Positions 36,601-45,221 of a stretch of DNA of 64,000 nucleotides are shown in pieces. The number at the start of each line of letters is the position of its first letter. Position 1 is the stretch's first letter. The translations under genes and the position numbers were made by a program. The DNA lies in NCBI GenBank assembly GCA_947571775.1, contig CANOZK010000001.1, positions 124,001 through 188,000 on the forward strand. Reading direction: 5' to 3'. The notes under the pieces are model-generated. The model was given only the letters and a program-made list of their open reading frames with translations. It was not told the origin of the DNA and did not search any database. Source of the DNA: an uncultured Lachnospiraceae bacterium. GTDB taxonomy: Bacteria; Bacillota; Clostridia; Lachnospirales; Lachnospiraceae.

Positions 36601-39206
36601 TCTTGAATCACACGATGCATGTATTTTGTGACATTTCCTGCATTATCTTCTACAAGTACATACACATCATGCGGTTCTTTGGATGAAAGGGGCCTAAACG
36701 TAAATGTTCCAATATTGGGAGAATATTGCGTTGTGCCCTCTATATTATTCTCACTTAAAGCTGGTTCAACCGCTCCATTTCTTTCTCTCTGCTGAACACG
36801 ACATGTAATTCTGTATAATCCACTTCCTCGTCCATCGCCCTCATTACCAACAGTAAATGTCAGATAAGCCCTGTCACCCTCAGGATTAATTGTAGGAGGA
36901 TTTTCTATAACCGGGTAAATTCTATCAACTTTAAGGTTTTTAATTGAAGCTTGATGAATTTCGCGATTACCACCTTTCTCCCTTACATACATAATGTAGT
37001 CTCCAGAATTCCAGTAGTCATCTTCAATATCAAGTGTAACCCTGTCAGCCCACTGAGCGTTTGCCCATCCATCTGTTCCATTTATGGAAACAGGAGCATT
37101 ATTCACCCAACAAAGAAGATCATATCCTGATAAATAAACTTCAAGATCTTCACTTGCCGCACTATACCAGCCATTTTTATTTTTATCAACACTCCCTGTT
37201 GGATGCACTTGAATCTCATTTTCTATTGCACTTGCTGTAATATTAAGATGTATCTTATCTGTACATTCTTTATAATTACCTGCATTATCAGTAGGTGTAA
37301 ATACACAATCATAGCCTTCAGCATCGGCAAGATTCGGGTAGAAAACAGTTGAGTCATTAACATTTGCGCCCCATGTCCAATGACCAGCAACTTCGTCACC
37401 TGATGAATCACGAACTTTTACTGTTTTATCAAGTTCTTCTAATATGGTGGTAGCATTTTTTACGTTTCTACCTGCAACTGCATTTAATACAGGGAATGGA
37501 TCATGCCGTAATGTTCCTTCTCCAATGTTATATGACCCAGAAGAGTTTACTTGAGCAGATTCAAGGAAACCGTTAGTATCATGAATATAACCTGTATATT
37601 GCGCTCCAAATGTGATATTTCCCTTTTTAGATAATTTTATCCTGCAAGTTGCCGCTACATCGCTGTTTGATGCTGGCGTACCATCAAAAGTTCCTCTGTA
37701 AGGAGTACCATCCGCATAAAATGTTACAATATTTTGCCCTGCATTGGTTCCACTCAAATCCGCTGCGCTGACTGATGCACCCGTTGGAAAATGAACAATT
37801 GCTTTAAGGATTATCGTTTCACCATACTCCAAATTTGGATCTACGAGTTCATTCTGTCCGTCTCTTGTCACTATAAAACTTGGTATACTTGGGTGTTCAG
37901 TAGTAGTCGCCCGTGCATTCGCCTCAGCCTGCACTTGCTCCTCCGCCATCGCCATAACTTCCTCTGGCGCAGGTTCTTCTTCTACTGGTGCTTCCACCGT
38001 CGGTTCTGGTGTTGGGGTTGCCACCTCTTTTATCCGTTCTCTTCCAATGACATTCACCGTCTCCGGCAAAATCCCTACATTCCCTACGGTCAAAGTCGCC
38101 CCAGCCGGAATCGTCAGTTCGCTTCCGTCCGGCAGATAGTCGGCCAGTCCTTCGGAAAGATTCACATTGCCGTATACCGTTCCAGCTCCGTTCTGGTACA
38201 GGATTCCTCTTTTTGTGTTCAGGGAATCGGCTGCGTCTGCAAATACCAGAGTGTTTCCGTTCATGGTATTGCTGTTTTCTTTTCCGTTGATGGTTCCGGC
38301 GTTGAGCATACCAGCCTCAATATCCACATCTGTACCAACGCCGCCGGACGCTCCGCCCACGCCGCCGTTGGCTGTGATCATACCGCCTTTGATGTTGATG
38401 TTGGAACTTCCCTTTCCGGCTGCGCCGCCGATGGCTGCTGCGCCGTCGGTTCCGGTGGCATTTAAGATGCCGCAGCCGCTGTCACAGACATGACTGCTTG
38501 TGTTATTTCCGCAGGTGATGTCCAGCCGGCCGCATTTATCGTAAGATCCAGTGTGGTTGCAGTTCTTTTGAATCGCTGCTGCGCCTGAACCACCCTGGAG
38601 AGTATTGGTTCCCTGAAGGGTCACTGTCACATTACCGGTGGAATCGTCCGCGATCCAGAATGGGCTTTCTCCTGCTGCCGAGCGGATGATGCTCACGTCA
38701 GACAGAACGATATTGGCGTTGGCCCCGTCCCCAATCTGAATGGAATGTTCTTCGGAATATCCGGTGATCACATACTGAGAACTCGTCTTTGTCACTTCAT
38801 TCCCTTCTGTGTCAAATGCGGAAATTCCGCTTTTATTGATTATGATATCTCCCCGTCCAATGTCCAGGGTGACGTTGTTCGCCGCTTTTGCACTGGTGGC
38901 AGGTTCCTTGGTGGATGCCCCCGGTGTGCTGCTTGCCGCCGTTGTATCTGTCTGATCCGCTGCGGCGTCTGATGAGTCGTCCGCTGGTTCGTCTGCGGTC
39001 GTCTGATCGTCGTCTGCCTGTTTGCTGTCGTCTTTGCTCTCATCGATTTTTTTATCGGAACTGTCTCCGCCAAACAGCCCTCCGAAGACAGATTTTCCGA
39101 AGACGGAAAGTCCCGTCGCCGCGGGCTGTGCCGCTGCCGACACCCCTGTCATATTAAACGCCATAGCCGCAGCCAGTACCACGGCCAGTAACTTTTTCCT
39201 CCTCAT
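33687..39206 (-). CDS. Very large secreted surface protein (beta-helix, Ig-like and YDG repeats)
   Basis: Predicted cell-surface protein of about 1,839 residues. Signal peptide about 1-26; Asp/Thr-rich linker to about 100; parallel beta-helix-like domain about 115-390 with a Cys/His cluster (CNHTGSYDKC ... HVCDSGCG); Pro/Glu linker; about 750 residues of Ig-like domains (440-1200); three YDG repeats (1215-1450); a CxxxxHTWGEW ... CGVCGYTE zinc-ribbon-like stretch; Gly/Asn repeat linker; C-terminal membrane helix and basic tail (KRKKK). No LPXTG motif is seen (NGAKTED precedes the helix). The start at 39206 has AAAGGAGG 13 bases upstream. Its middle part is AT-richer than both ends. Role unknown, probably adhesion or binding. 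Confidence 0.85.
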   Translation of the reverse strand: MRRKKLLAVVLAAAMAFNMTGVSAAAQPAATGLSVFGKSVFGGLFGGDSSDKKIDESKDDSKQADDDQTTADEPADDSSDAAADQTDTTAASSTPGASTKEPATSAKAANNVTLDIGRGDIIINKSGISAFDTEGNEVTKTSSQYVITGYSEEHSIQIGDGANANIVLSDVSIIRSAAGESPFWIADDSTGNVTVTLQGTNTLQGGSGAAAIQKNCNHTGSYDKCGRLDITCGNNTSSHVCDSGCGILNATGTDGAAAIGGAAGKGSSNINIKGGMITANGGVGGASGGVGTDVDIEAGMLNAGTINGKENSNTMNGNTLVFADAADSLNTKRGILYQNGAGTVYGNVNLSEGLADYLPDGSELTIPAGATLTVGNVGILPETVNVIGRERIKEVATPTPEPTVEAPVEEEPAPEEVMAMAEEQVQAEANARATTTEHPSIPSFIVTRDGQNELVDPNLEYGETIILKAIVHFPTGASVSAADLSGTNAGQNIVTFYADGTPYRGTFDGTPASNSDVAATCRIKLSKKGNITFGAQYTGYIHDTNGFLESAQVNSSGSYNIGEGTLRHDPFPVLNAVAGRNVKNATTILEELDKTVKVRDSSGDEVAGHWTWGANVNDSTVFYPNLADAEGYDCVFTPTDNAGNYKECTDKIHLNITASAIENEIQVHPTGSVDKNKNGWYSAASEDLEVYLSGYDLLCWVNNAPVSINGTDGWANAQWADRVTLDIEDDYWNSGDYIMYVREKGGNREIHQASIKNLKVDRIYPVIENPPTINPEGDRAYLTFTVGNEGDGRGSGLYRITCRVQQRERNGAVEPALSENNIEGTTQYSPNIGTFTFRPLSSKEPHDVYVLVEDNAGNVTKYMHRVIQEGAGLGAPEVNPPGEAYDYHGDEQIDANRNVPERYGYSFRTKEEAIEGDLTLAVQHDGEIKDGGQVTYGDRIIATAAPSNAGAGTLSYEWYRAPENDATNMTKIENLNSTDNFYDTRPDDIDCYIYCRVSAANTSGFLQQRIEFPVQRADCPEQYVPKYVSINATGPTCIFEGIAGGVTEDRVSYGYEFTYDGPNAPADKWMDVPASNTDLYEFPIEDRTILKGQLCVRAKQSKLYKASASKSNTEDYISSLQVSLNGEARYGETLRATVNEGIDPGQILYQWTDEKGTNLGAGNTYDLKGEDIGKQITVTVTYMSNSALTASASTPTRVGKRQLTVSVNNVQKEYDGSTDAQATVVLEGRINNDDVTGTAEVKFADKNAGTNKPLKISNVKIEGTAKDYYVAPSGDINATGTILPKQLTLNMTAENKVYDGNANAVVAFTTEALPGDNITVTGSGEFSDKNAGTNKTVTSKDVQVGGTDAANYTATGSTATATANITPKDIELEGITVADKYYDNTTDAVIAASFKGAVDDVQYTYKAAFDTPNVGKDKRVTATVTLTGDSATNYNLLNDSAVGTGNIVKALAPYEEANIPQNLTGVQGKKLSSVYIGNGFKWKDSNTIMKTVGRHTYPAIYNPDASQYGDREIELEVLVQCSKHTWGEWSITQEPTKEEQGERQRICGVCGYTEVETIPRAPYISNEDTKVGWGDIIQAINNASSGTEIPVTMNGTETLPASVLEALQGRDVSIVLQMGDGITWTIRGEDITASALKDINMALTVFTDNIPSDVIDSVAKGKTAIQLHLAYSGEFGFVATLRVPLGDEYSGINSTLYYYNPTRERLEQMDKNKITADGIGRYDFTHASDYVVIIDKQADVQGGDTPSGNGNNGNNGNNGNNGTSGTVTPAASTGTATPTATNGVTTRATSANNIINIISSNGAKTEDSTPIALYVILLLAGAGGVAGAVIYKRKKKMKE
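33922..33965 (-). repeat. Short tandem repeat coding for the (Gly-Asn-Asn) linker
   Basis: Units of about 18 bases (core TTGCCATTGTTTCCG) repeat about 2.5 times and encode the NGNNGNNGNN linker close to the C-terminal anchor of the giant protein. Such repeats can change copy number by slippage. Confidence 0.7.
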
Positions 39207-39318
39207 ATTAACAAATCGTCCTCCTTTGACTGTCATGTGTGTATACCTGTTCGTTTTATATATCGGCATCTTTCTATTAATAATTAAGGTAACGATTCAA
39301 CCAGATACTCCCTGTCTG

Positions 39319-41283
39319 TCACTGAGCGATAAAGGTCTGCTCGTATACCTCTGAGAGATTGCCTGCCGCATCGGCGGCGACTACATAGAGCCGGTAGCTG
39401 GTTCCCGCTTCCAAATCTGTATAGGTAAATTCACCGTCGGTGTTATTTTTCGTCTTTTTGTTTTTTACCACGGATTTTGTGGCCAGGCTCTTTGCCTGAG
39501 ATTCCGGTTTTACCAGAAAATAGAACCGGCGCGGGCCGCTGACCTGCTTGGTGACGCTGGTGTCGTCCCTGGCTTTTGCCCGTATCCGCATACCGCCTTC
39601 TACATGCATCACCGTCACGGTCTCTACAACGGGAGGTAAGCTGTCGATGTTTAAGCGGATGGTTTTCACATTTGTGGTCTGGTTTGTGCCCACTTCCCGC
39701 AGATAATATTCGTAATCCCCAGATCCGCCGTCGTCGGGCACCACCAGTTCTTCCACCCATCCCACGGAGCGGCTGTGAAATGCCTGATATCCGTCGGGGG
39801 CTTCCAGGACTACATTGCCCTTGTACCAGCCGTTCTCCCCGTTCGGCGTCCGGGGTGAAAGGATGCTGACTTGTTTGTTCGTCTCCAGATAGGAAATCTG
39901 AGGAAGGATTTTCACCTGAATTTTCTGATGTTCGGGACTGTCTGGGGTAAATACCCTTATGTAAGAAGTGGTTCCGTTTACAATCGGATAAGTTTTATCT
40001 GGATCCGGCGTGTCCGCCCATTCCCAAGTTCCGGGAATACCGCCCTGTACGAACGCATCTGTGACTTCCAGTTGACTGAGCGTCTGCCCATAAATGCCGT
40101 TTGCCGATGCGGTCTGCGTCTGGGAAATGGCAGTCTCTTTCTTCTCTTCTTGCGTTTCGTCTTCTTCCTCTTCTTCCTGCGCTTGGGTCTGCGGGGCGGA
40201 TACCGTTCTCTCATTGGCGGATAACGCCGTCCGCACGCTGAACGAAGGATCGGATAAATCTCTCAGCGTATTCTGAACCGTCCAGGCCACGCCCTCTGGC
40301 AGAATCAGCCGTCCGCCGTCCTCTCTGGTCAATGTCTTGTCTTTTAAAACCCCCGAAGCCGATTCCCTGGCTATCCCTGTTGTGCCGTGGATTGTTCCGG
40401 AATTTCCATTCAGCAAAATCCCTTTGGAGACGGTTACGCCGCCCGTGGAGGCAGCCTCGACAATGCAGTCGCCGTTTATCGTATTGTTTTCGCTGCCGTC
40501 CAGACCGCCCAGAGATACGTTGCCTTCGCCGGACACAGTGGTAACTTCCCCTCCGGTAATCTCGATGTTGCTGCCGCCGCAGAAATAACCGCCTCCAATC
40601 CCGGCTCCGCCGTAGCCCCCGCTGGAAGAAATACGGCCGCCCAGAATCTGGATGCGGTTGGCCTTCCGGCCGTCCCCGCCGCCGATCCCGGCCCCGCCGT
40701 TCACCCCGGAAGCAATTAAGCTGCCGCAGTCTTCATCACAGATATGACCTGTTTCATTGTATTTTTCACATTGGATGGTAAGCGTCCCGCAGGTGCATTG
40801 ACTCTTGGCCCGGACGCACGAAGTCTGGTTACAGCTTTTTTCCAGCCCCGCACAGTGGGAACCGCTTTTCAATACATTCTGCCCCCGCAGGGTCACCGTC
40901 ACATCCCCTTTGGACGCCTCCGCAATCTTCAGGGCGCAGGCATCCTCATCTACCAGACTGATGTTGACGTTGTCTAACAGGATGTCCGCTGTGACGCCTT
41001 CCTCTATTGTAATGGAATAAGCGCCTGTCTCGCCTGTGATATGATAACCTTCCCGGTTTACCTGCGTTTCCTGCTTTCCTTCGGGATTAAGCCCGCTGAT
41101 CTTGGATGCGCCAATTTTGATATTGCCTTTGCTCACATCAAGCTTTGTTCTGGAAGCTATCTGCATCTGCACCAGGCCGTTGGAAGCCCAGCAGTCCGCG
41201 TCGGGAACTGCCAGGCATGACACCACTGCCAACAAAACCATTATGGCCAGAGGAGGCCGGGACAATCTCTTGTATTTGTTCAT
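39319..41283 (-). CDS. Secreted beta-helix surface protein, paralogue of the giant protein's N-terminal part
   Basis: Exported protein of 654 residues with a signal peptide (about 1-34). Residues about 50-300 form the same beta-helix-like domain as the giant protein, with a similar Cys/His cluster (CNQTSC ... CTCGTLTIQC ... HICDEDCG) and GGAGIGGG turns. A Glu/Thr-rich linker and Ig-like regions follow (NGENGWYKGN resembles the neighbour's NKNGWYSA). There is no membrane anchor at the C-terminus (ends in TFIAQ), so it may be released or bound to the neighbour. The ATG at 41283 has GAGG five bases upstream; the next gene downstream is the giant protein. Confidence 0.8.
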   Translation of the reverse strand: MNKYKRLSRPPLAIMVLLAVVSCLAVPDADCWASNGLVQMQIASRTKLDVSKGNIKIGASKISGLNPEGKQETQVNREGYHITGETGAYSITIEEGVTADILLDNVNISLVDEDACALKIAEASKGDVTVTLRGQNVLKSGSHCAGLEKSCNQTSCVRAKSQCTCGTLTIQCEKYNETGHICDEDCGSLIASGVNGGAGIGGGDGRKANRIQILGGRISSSGGYGGAGIGGGYFCGGSNIEITGGEVTTVSGEGNVSLGGLDGSENNTINGDCIVEAASTGGVTVSKGILLNGNSGTIHGTTGIARESASGVLKDKTLTREDGGRLILPEGVAWTVQNTLRDLSDPSFSVRTALSANERTVSAPQTQAQEEEEEDETQEEKKETAISQTQTASANGIYGQTLSQLEVTDAFVQGGIPGTWEWADTPDPDKTYPIVNGTTSYIRVFTPDSPEHQKIQVKILPQISYLETNKQVSILSPRTPNGENGWYKGNVVLEAPDGYQAFHSRSVGWVEELVVPDDGGSGDYEYYLREVGTNQTTNVKTIRLNIDSLPPVVETVTVMHVEGGMRIRAKARDDTSVTKQVSGPRRFYFLVKPESQAKSLATKSVVKNKKTKNNTDGEFTYTDLEAGTSYRLYVVAADAAGNLSEVYEQTFIAQ

Positions 41284-41335
41284 CACAACCTCAATTCTTT
41301 ACTATTAAAATATGTAATCATTTTTTACCAGCCGC

Positions 41336-41685
41336 AAGCAGCACGATAAGCCGGGTTATGTCGTTGGGTGATCATCTATCTAGGCCTGCCGTTGCCGACA
41401 GGCTCCAGCGGCCCACCTGAGAGCGCGGCGGGCCGCCGCATAGCTCTTCTGTTCGGCCTTGCTTCAGATGGAGTTTACATATGCCTTCTCTGTTACCAGC
41501 GAAGCGGTAGTCTCTTACACTGCCTTTCCACCCTTACTCAGATAAAATCTGAGCGGTTTATTTCTGTTGCACTAGTCTGGGAGTCGCCTCCACCGGACGT
41601 TATCCGGCATCCTGCCCTATGAAGCCCGGACTTTCCTCACCTGGCGCCTTTCGGCATTGCCAGCCGCGATCACCTGTGCTGCTTG
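41336..41685 (-). ncRNA. rnpB: RNase P RNA
   Basis: Catalytic RNA of ribonuclease P (tRNA 5' processing), about 350 bases on the minus strand. The ends pair perfectly to form P1 (CAAGCAGCAC at the 5' side). Conserved pieces include GAGGAAAGTCCGGGCT near the 5' part, GGTAACAGAGAA-like and GGTGGGCCG-type segments, and the near-3' AACCCGGCTTAT, which are universal landmarks. The order of elements suggests the ancestral (type A) fold. The surrounding intergenic region has no gene. Confidence 0.96.
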
Positions 41686-41695
41686 TGGTAATTTG

Positions 41696-41724
41696 ATTTT
41701 ATCATAATTTTCACAGCATGTAAA
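41696..41724 (-). promoter_or_regulatory. Sigma-A promoter of rnpB
   Basis: Minus strand TTTACA (41724-41719), a 17-base spacer, and TAAAAT (41701-41696). Transcription would begin a few bases before the mature RNase P RNA. Confidence 0.75.
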
Positions 41725-41821
41725 TTATTGTTTTGACCCTTTTTTCAGCAACCAAAAACAACCATCCCTGTTTTACCAGGAACGGCTGTTTTTTGGTTTC
41801 TCCGGCTTGGAGATGGGGAAA

Positions 41822-42571
41822 TCAGGAACCATACTTTTGCTGGCCCTGGGCTTCAAATATATTTTGGGTAATCTTTTTTTGCTCATCCTCGGTCATTCCC
41901 AAGAACTGGCATCCATATTCAAATTGAGATTCTTCTTTTTCAACGACGCGCAGCACCTGACACAACATGACGGACGGAGGTCTGTCCTCTAACAGTTTTA
42001 CCCTCAACATAAATTTATTTCCTTTTCGGAACTTGTCCTCAGATCCTATAAGCGCCCCTCCCACGCTGATGTTCAGCAGCTTACAGGTTTTTTCCTCGGA
42101 TTGGATTCCGTTGAATGCAGTGAGCGTCGCATCCAAGTCCGTATTCAGGCGAAAGAAAGCCCGCTCGTTTGTGAGTTTCGTCACAATCAGCTCGTTCACC
42201 TGCCATATGTATTCCGGCTTAGGCGTAATGACGCCTTCCATATGAACCGCTTTTTTCTCGTTGTCGTTGTATCCGCGGATTCGGACCCGAACTGGGCTGT
42301 CCTCTGGAGAAAGCATACTCTCTGAATACTGATATAGCTGCGCTGTATTTCTGTGCAAATCCATCAATTTGGCTACAAAGAGCACGCGGCCGTCAAAATC
42401 TGTTACCTCCGTCCGCATTCCAGAATAAGCTCCCTGGATGGCCGCATCGGTCTGTTCCCCGATTTCCTCAGCTTGTTTGCCTTGCTCCTCCCTGGCTGCG
42501 CCGGCCTCTGTCTCAGCTTTCCCGCTTTGTTTTTCCCTGGATTTTTTTCCAAACAAACCAAACAGTTTCAC
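41822..42571 (-). CDS. PilZ domain protein, copy 1
   Basis: A 249-residue protein likely to bind cyclic di-GMP. The N-terminus starts MKLFGLFGKKSR (short basic amphipathic stretch), then an Ala/Glu/Gln-rich linker, a YcgR-like N-terminal barrel (about 50-130) and a PilZ domain with R137-AFF-R141 and N167-ISVGG, the two cyclic di-GMP contact motifs. It starts with GTG; GAGGG lies a few bases upstream. It is one of two tandem copies. Possible role in motility or surface regulation next to the surface proteins; not proven. Confidence 0.85.
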   Translation of the reverse strand: MKLFGLFGKKSREKQSGKAETEAGAAREEQGKQAEEIGEQTDAAIQGAYSGMRTEVTDFDGRVLFVAKLMDLHRNTAQLYQYSESMLSPEDSPVRVRIRGYNDNEKKAVHMEGVITPKPEYIWQVNELIVTKLTNERAFFRLNTDLDATLTAFNGIQSEEKTCKLLNISVGGALIGSEDKFRKGNKFMLRVKLLEDRPPSVMLCQVLRVVEKEESQFEYGCQFLGMTEDEQKKITQNIFEAQGQQKYGS

Positions 42572-42721
42572 AATACATCCCTCACTTCGTATTGTCGAGC
42601 ACGACCTTATTTATATTTTTATTTTACCACAATTTTAGCAGTATGTGAACTGCCTTGTTTAAGCTCTGGCTCTGACAAATAAATTTCCTCTGGTTCCATT
42701 ATGCAAGGGGATTTTTGTCAT

Positions 42722-43417
42722 TCAGGAACCGCGTCTTTTCTGAGTCTGGGCCGCGAATATGTTTCGTGTAATCTTTTCCTGATCTTCCTCGGTCATTTCC
42801 AGGAACTGACATCCATATTCAAACTTTGATTCCTCTTTTTCAATGACGCGCAGCACTTGACAATACATTGTGGATACTGGTCTATCCTCAAGCAATTTTA
42901 CCTTTAGCATGAATTTATCCCCTTCTTCATACCTGTCCTCAGAGCCTATGCGCGCTCCTCCCACGCTGATATTCAGCAGTTTACAGTCTTTTTCTCCGGC
43001 CTGGAATCCGCTGAATGTGGTGATCGTCGCATCTAAGTCTGTATCCAGGCGAAAGAAAGCCCGCTCGTTTGTGAGTTTGAGCACAATCAATTCCTCCACC
43101 TGCCATATGTAATCCGGTTTGGGGGAAATCACGCCTTCCATATAAACGGCTTTTCTCTCCTTGTCGTTATATCCTCGGATCCGAACACGAGTCGGCTCAC
43201 TGTCCGGGGAAAGCTGACTTTCCGAATACTGGTACAGTTGCGCCGTGTCTTTCCACAGGCTTGTCAGCTTGGCTACAAAGAGCATACGGCCGTCAAAATC
43301 CGTCACCTCCGTCCGCATACCGGAATAAACTTGCTCGCTGGCTGTGCTGGCTGCTTCCTCGCTTTTTTCGCTTTGTTTTCTCCTGGATTTTTTTCCAAAC
43401 AAATCAAACAGTTTCAC
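42722..43417 (-). CDS. PilZ domain protein, copy 2
   Basis: A 231-residue relative of the downstream PilZ protein, with the same N-terminal stretch (MKLFDLFGKKSR) but a shorter linker. PilZ motifs are R119-AFF-R123 and N149-ISVGG. Start is also GTG, with GAGGAG upstream. The two genes are separated by 150 bases and read in the same direction, consistent with a tandem duplication followed by divergence. No pilus or flagellar gene is nearby. Confidence 0.85.
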   Translation of the reverse strand: MKLFDLFGKKSRRKQSEKSEEAASTASEQVYSGMRTEVTDFDGRMLFVAKLTSLWKDTAQLYQYSESQLSPDSEPTRVRIRGYNDKERKAVYMEGVISPKPDYIWQVEELIVLKLTNERAFFRLDTDLDATITTFSGFQAGEKDCKLLNISVGGARIGSEDRYEEGDKFMLKVKLLEDRPVSTMYCQVLRVIEKEESKFEYGCQFLEMTEEDQEKITRNIFAAQTQKRRGS

Positions 43418-43537
43418 ATTATACTCCTCATTTCGTATTGTTGATAATGACCTTGTTTTTTTATCTTATGATTTTCCAAACAATTTCCGAATCATTTTAC
43501 CTTAGAAATTCTGACGGCTATCTCTATGTAATCACTT

Positions 43538-45208
43538 TTATACCTGGAAACAACTTCCTCCGATGAATTCCCTCAAGATAGAATTAAACGGTACGGATTC
43601 GCTGGGGACTGCTACAAAATAGTCAAAAAATTTCAAAAGCCGTTTTGCCTCATTGTATTCCGGCTCGTTTTTCTCAATCCCAAATAGCAGCGGCTCCGCG
43701 TAAACTTTCAGACAGGCCAGCTCATAAACCAACGCCGAGTTAAACATCACGTCCGCCTGTTCCTGGAACGGGAATATATTGACTTCCTCACCTCTGCGCA
43801 CGGAATCCCACATGGCGATGGTCTGTTTGGCCGAGGAGCCTCTGGTTCTGGCATCGCGGACGATCCGGCGTATCAGCCTTGCATCTGTGGCGGGAATCCG
43901 GTTATGCTCGTCGATGTTCAAGCTGGTCAGCGCACTGATGTAAATCTTGAACCTGCTCTCTGGGGGCAGGCTGCTGCTGAGCCGTTCATTCAGTCCGTGA
44001 ATCCCCTCAATGACCAGCACATCCTCCGGCCCCAACTGCATTTCATTGCCTTTATACTCCCGCTGCCCCGTCTTGAAATTAAATTCCGGCAGTTGCACCT
44101 TTTTTCCGCTGAGAAGCTCTGCCATATCCTGGTTAAACTGCTTCACATCCACGGCTTCCAGACATTCAAAGTTCTTATTGCCGAATTCGTCTAGCGGGGT
44201 TTCTTCCCGGTTTAAGAAGTAATTGTCCATGCCGATGGGATGGGGGTTCAGCCCATGGGCGGCCAACTGGATGGATAGACGATGGGAGAACGTAGTCTTT
44301 CCCGAAGAGGACGGCCCGGCTACCATAATCAGCTTTTTCTTGCCTTTTTCGGCTGCAATCTGCTCCGCGATATGGGAAATTTTGGCTTCATGTAGAGCCT
44401 CCTGCGCCAGCAGTACATGCTGGATACCCCTCTGGGTGATCTGGTTGTTCAGCTCCGCCACGTTTGAGATTTCCAATCTGTGACCCCACTCCTCCGATTC
44501 TTTCTGTACATGGAAAAGCTTCGGAAACGGGTAAAACTCTGGAATCGACTGAGGATCCCGTCTGGTAGGAAGCTGCAAGATAAATCCCTCTTCATATGGA
44601 ATCAAATCAAAATGTTGTATGTATCCGGTATCGGGAACCATAAAACCATAGAAATAATCCTCGAATTCCTCAATGCTATAAATATTCACCTTGGATACGC
44701 GGCGGTAGCGGAACAGCTTTTCCTTGTCATACATGTGGTGTTCGTGAAAAATTTCTATGGCCCGATCCGTGCTCACGGTACGCTTTACAATCGGCATACG
44801 GGCATCTGCGATTTGCTGCATCCGCTCTTTTACCTGCGCCAGGAATGTCTCATCCGGGCGCACAGACCCTTCAATGGTAAAATAAAACCCCGGCCCCATG
44901 GCATAATGAATGACGACTTTCTCAATGCTTTCCTGCCCAGCCAGGCCGTAAATAGCCTTTAGCAAAATCAGGCATGCGCTTCTTTGATAGGTTTTCTGCC
45001 CGGCATCGTCCGCCGTGGTCACAAATCCAAGCACAGCGTCTTTTTTCAAAGGCTTATAAAGCTCCTTGAGCCTGCCGTCCACAGTCATTAAGACGATGGG
45101 ATGCTCCCGTGTGTGCTGATATTCCTTTGCAATATCCGCCAGACGGGTACCGCGGGTGTAGGTTTTCTTTTCCCCGTAAATTTCTGCCGTTACCATTTTC
45201 TTCCCCAT
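43538..45208 (-). CDS. TGS domain-uridine kinase family nucleoside kinase
   Basis: Fusion protein of 556 residues: a TGS/threonyl-tRNA-synthetase-like N-terminal part (about 1-260, 'HHMYDKEKLFRYRR' region) and a uridine-kinase-like C-terminal domain with P-loop GPSSSGKTT and the HEYxF-like REYKGNEMQ region. It is widely found in Clostridia as 'nucleoside kinase'. The start is ATG 45208 with GAGGAGG; an upstream frame to 45256 is not needed. It may salvage uridine or cytidine, but the substrate is inferred. It follows the nif3 gene by 13 bases. Confidence 0.85.
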   Translation of the reverse strand: MGKKMVTAEIYGEKKTYTRGTRLADIAKEYQHTREHPIVLMTVDGRLKELYKPLKKDAVLGFVTTADDAGQKTYQRSACLILLKAIYGLAGQESIEKVVIHYAMGPGFYFTIEGSVRPDETFLAQVKERMQQIADARMPIVKRTVSTDRAIEIFHEHHMYDKEKLFRYRRVSKVNIYSIEEFEDYFYGFMVPDTGYIQHFDLIPYEEGFILQLPTRRDPQSIPEFYPFPKLFHVQKESEEWGHRLEISNVAELNNQITQRGIQHVLLAQEALHEAKISHIAEQIAAEKGKKKLIMVAGPSSSGKTTFSHRLSIQLAAHGLNPHPIGMDNYFLNREETPLDEFGNKNFECLEAVDVKQFNQDMAELLSGKKVQLPEFNFKTGQREYKGNEMQLGPEDVLVIEGIHGLNERLSSSLPPESRFKIYISALTSLNIDEHNRIPATDARLIRRIVRDARTRGSSAKQTIAMWDSVRRGEEVNIFPFQEQADVMFNSALVYELACLKVYAEPLLFGIEKNEPEYNEAKRLLKFFDYFVAVPSESVPFNSILREFIGGSCFQV

Positions 45209-45221
45209 GTTTACCTCCTCA

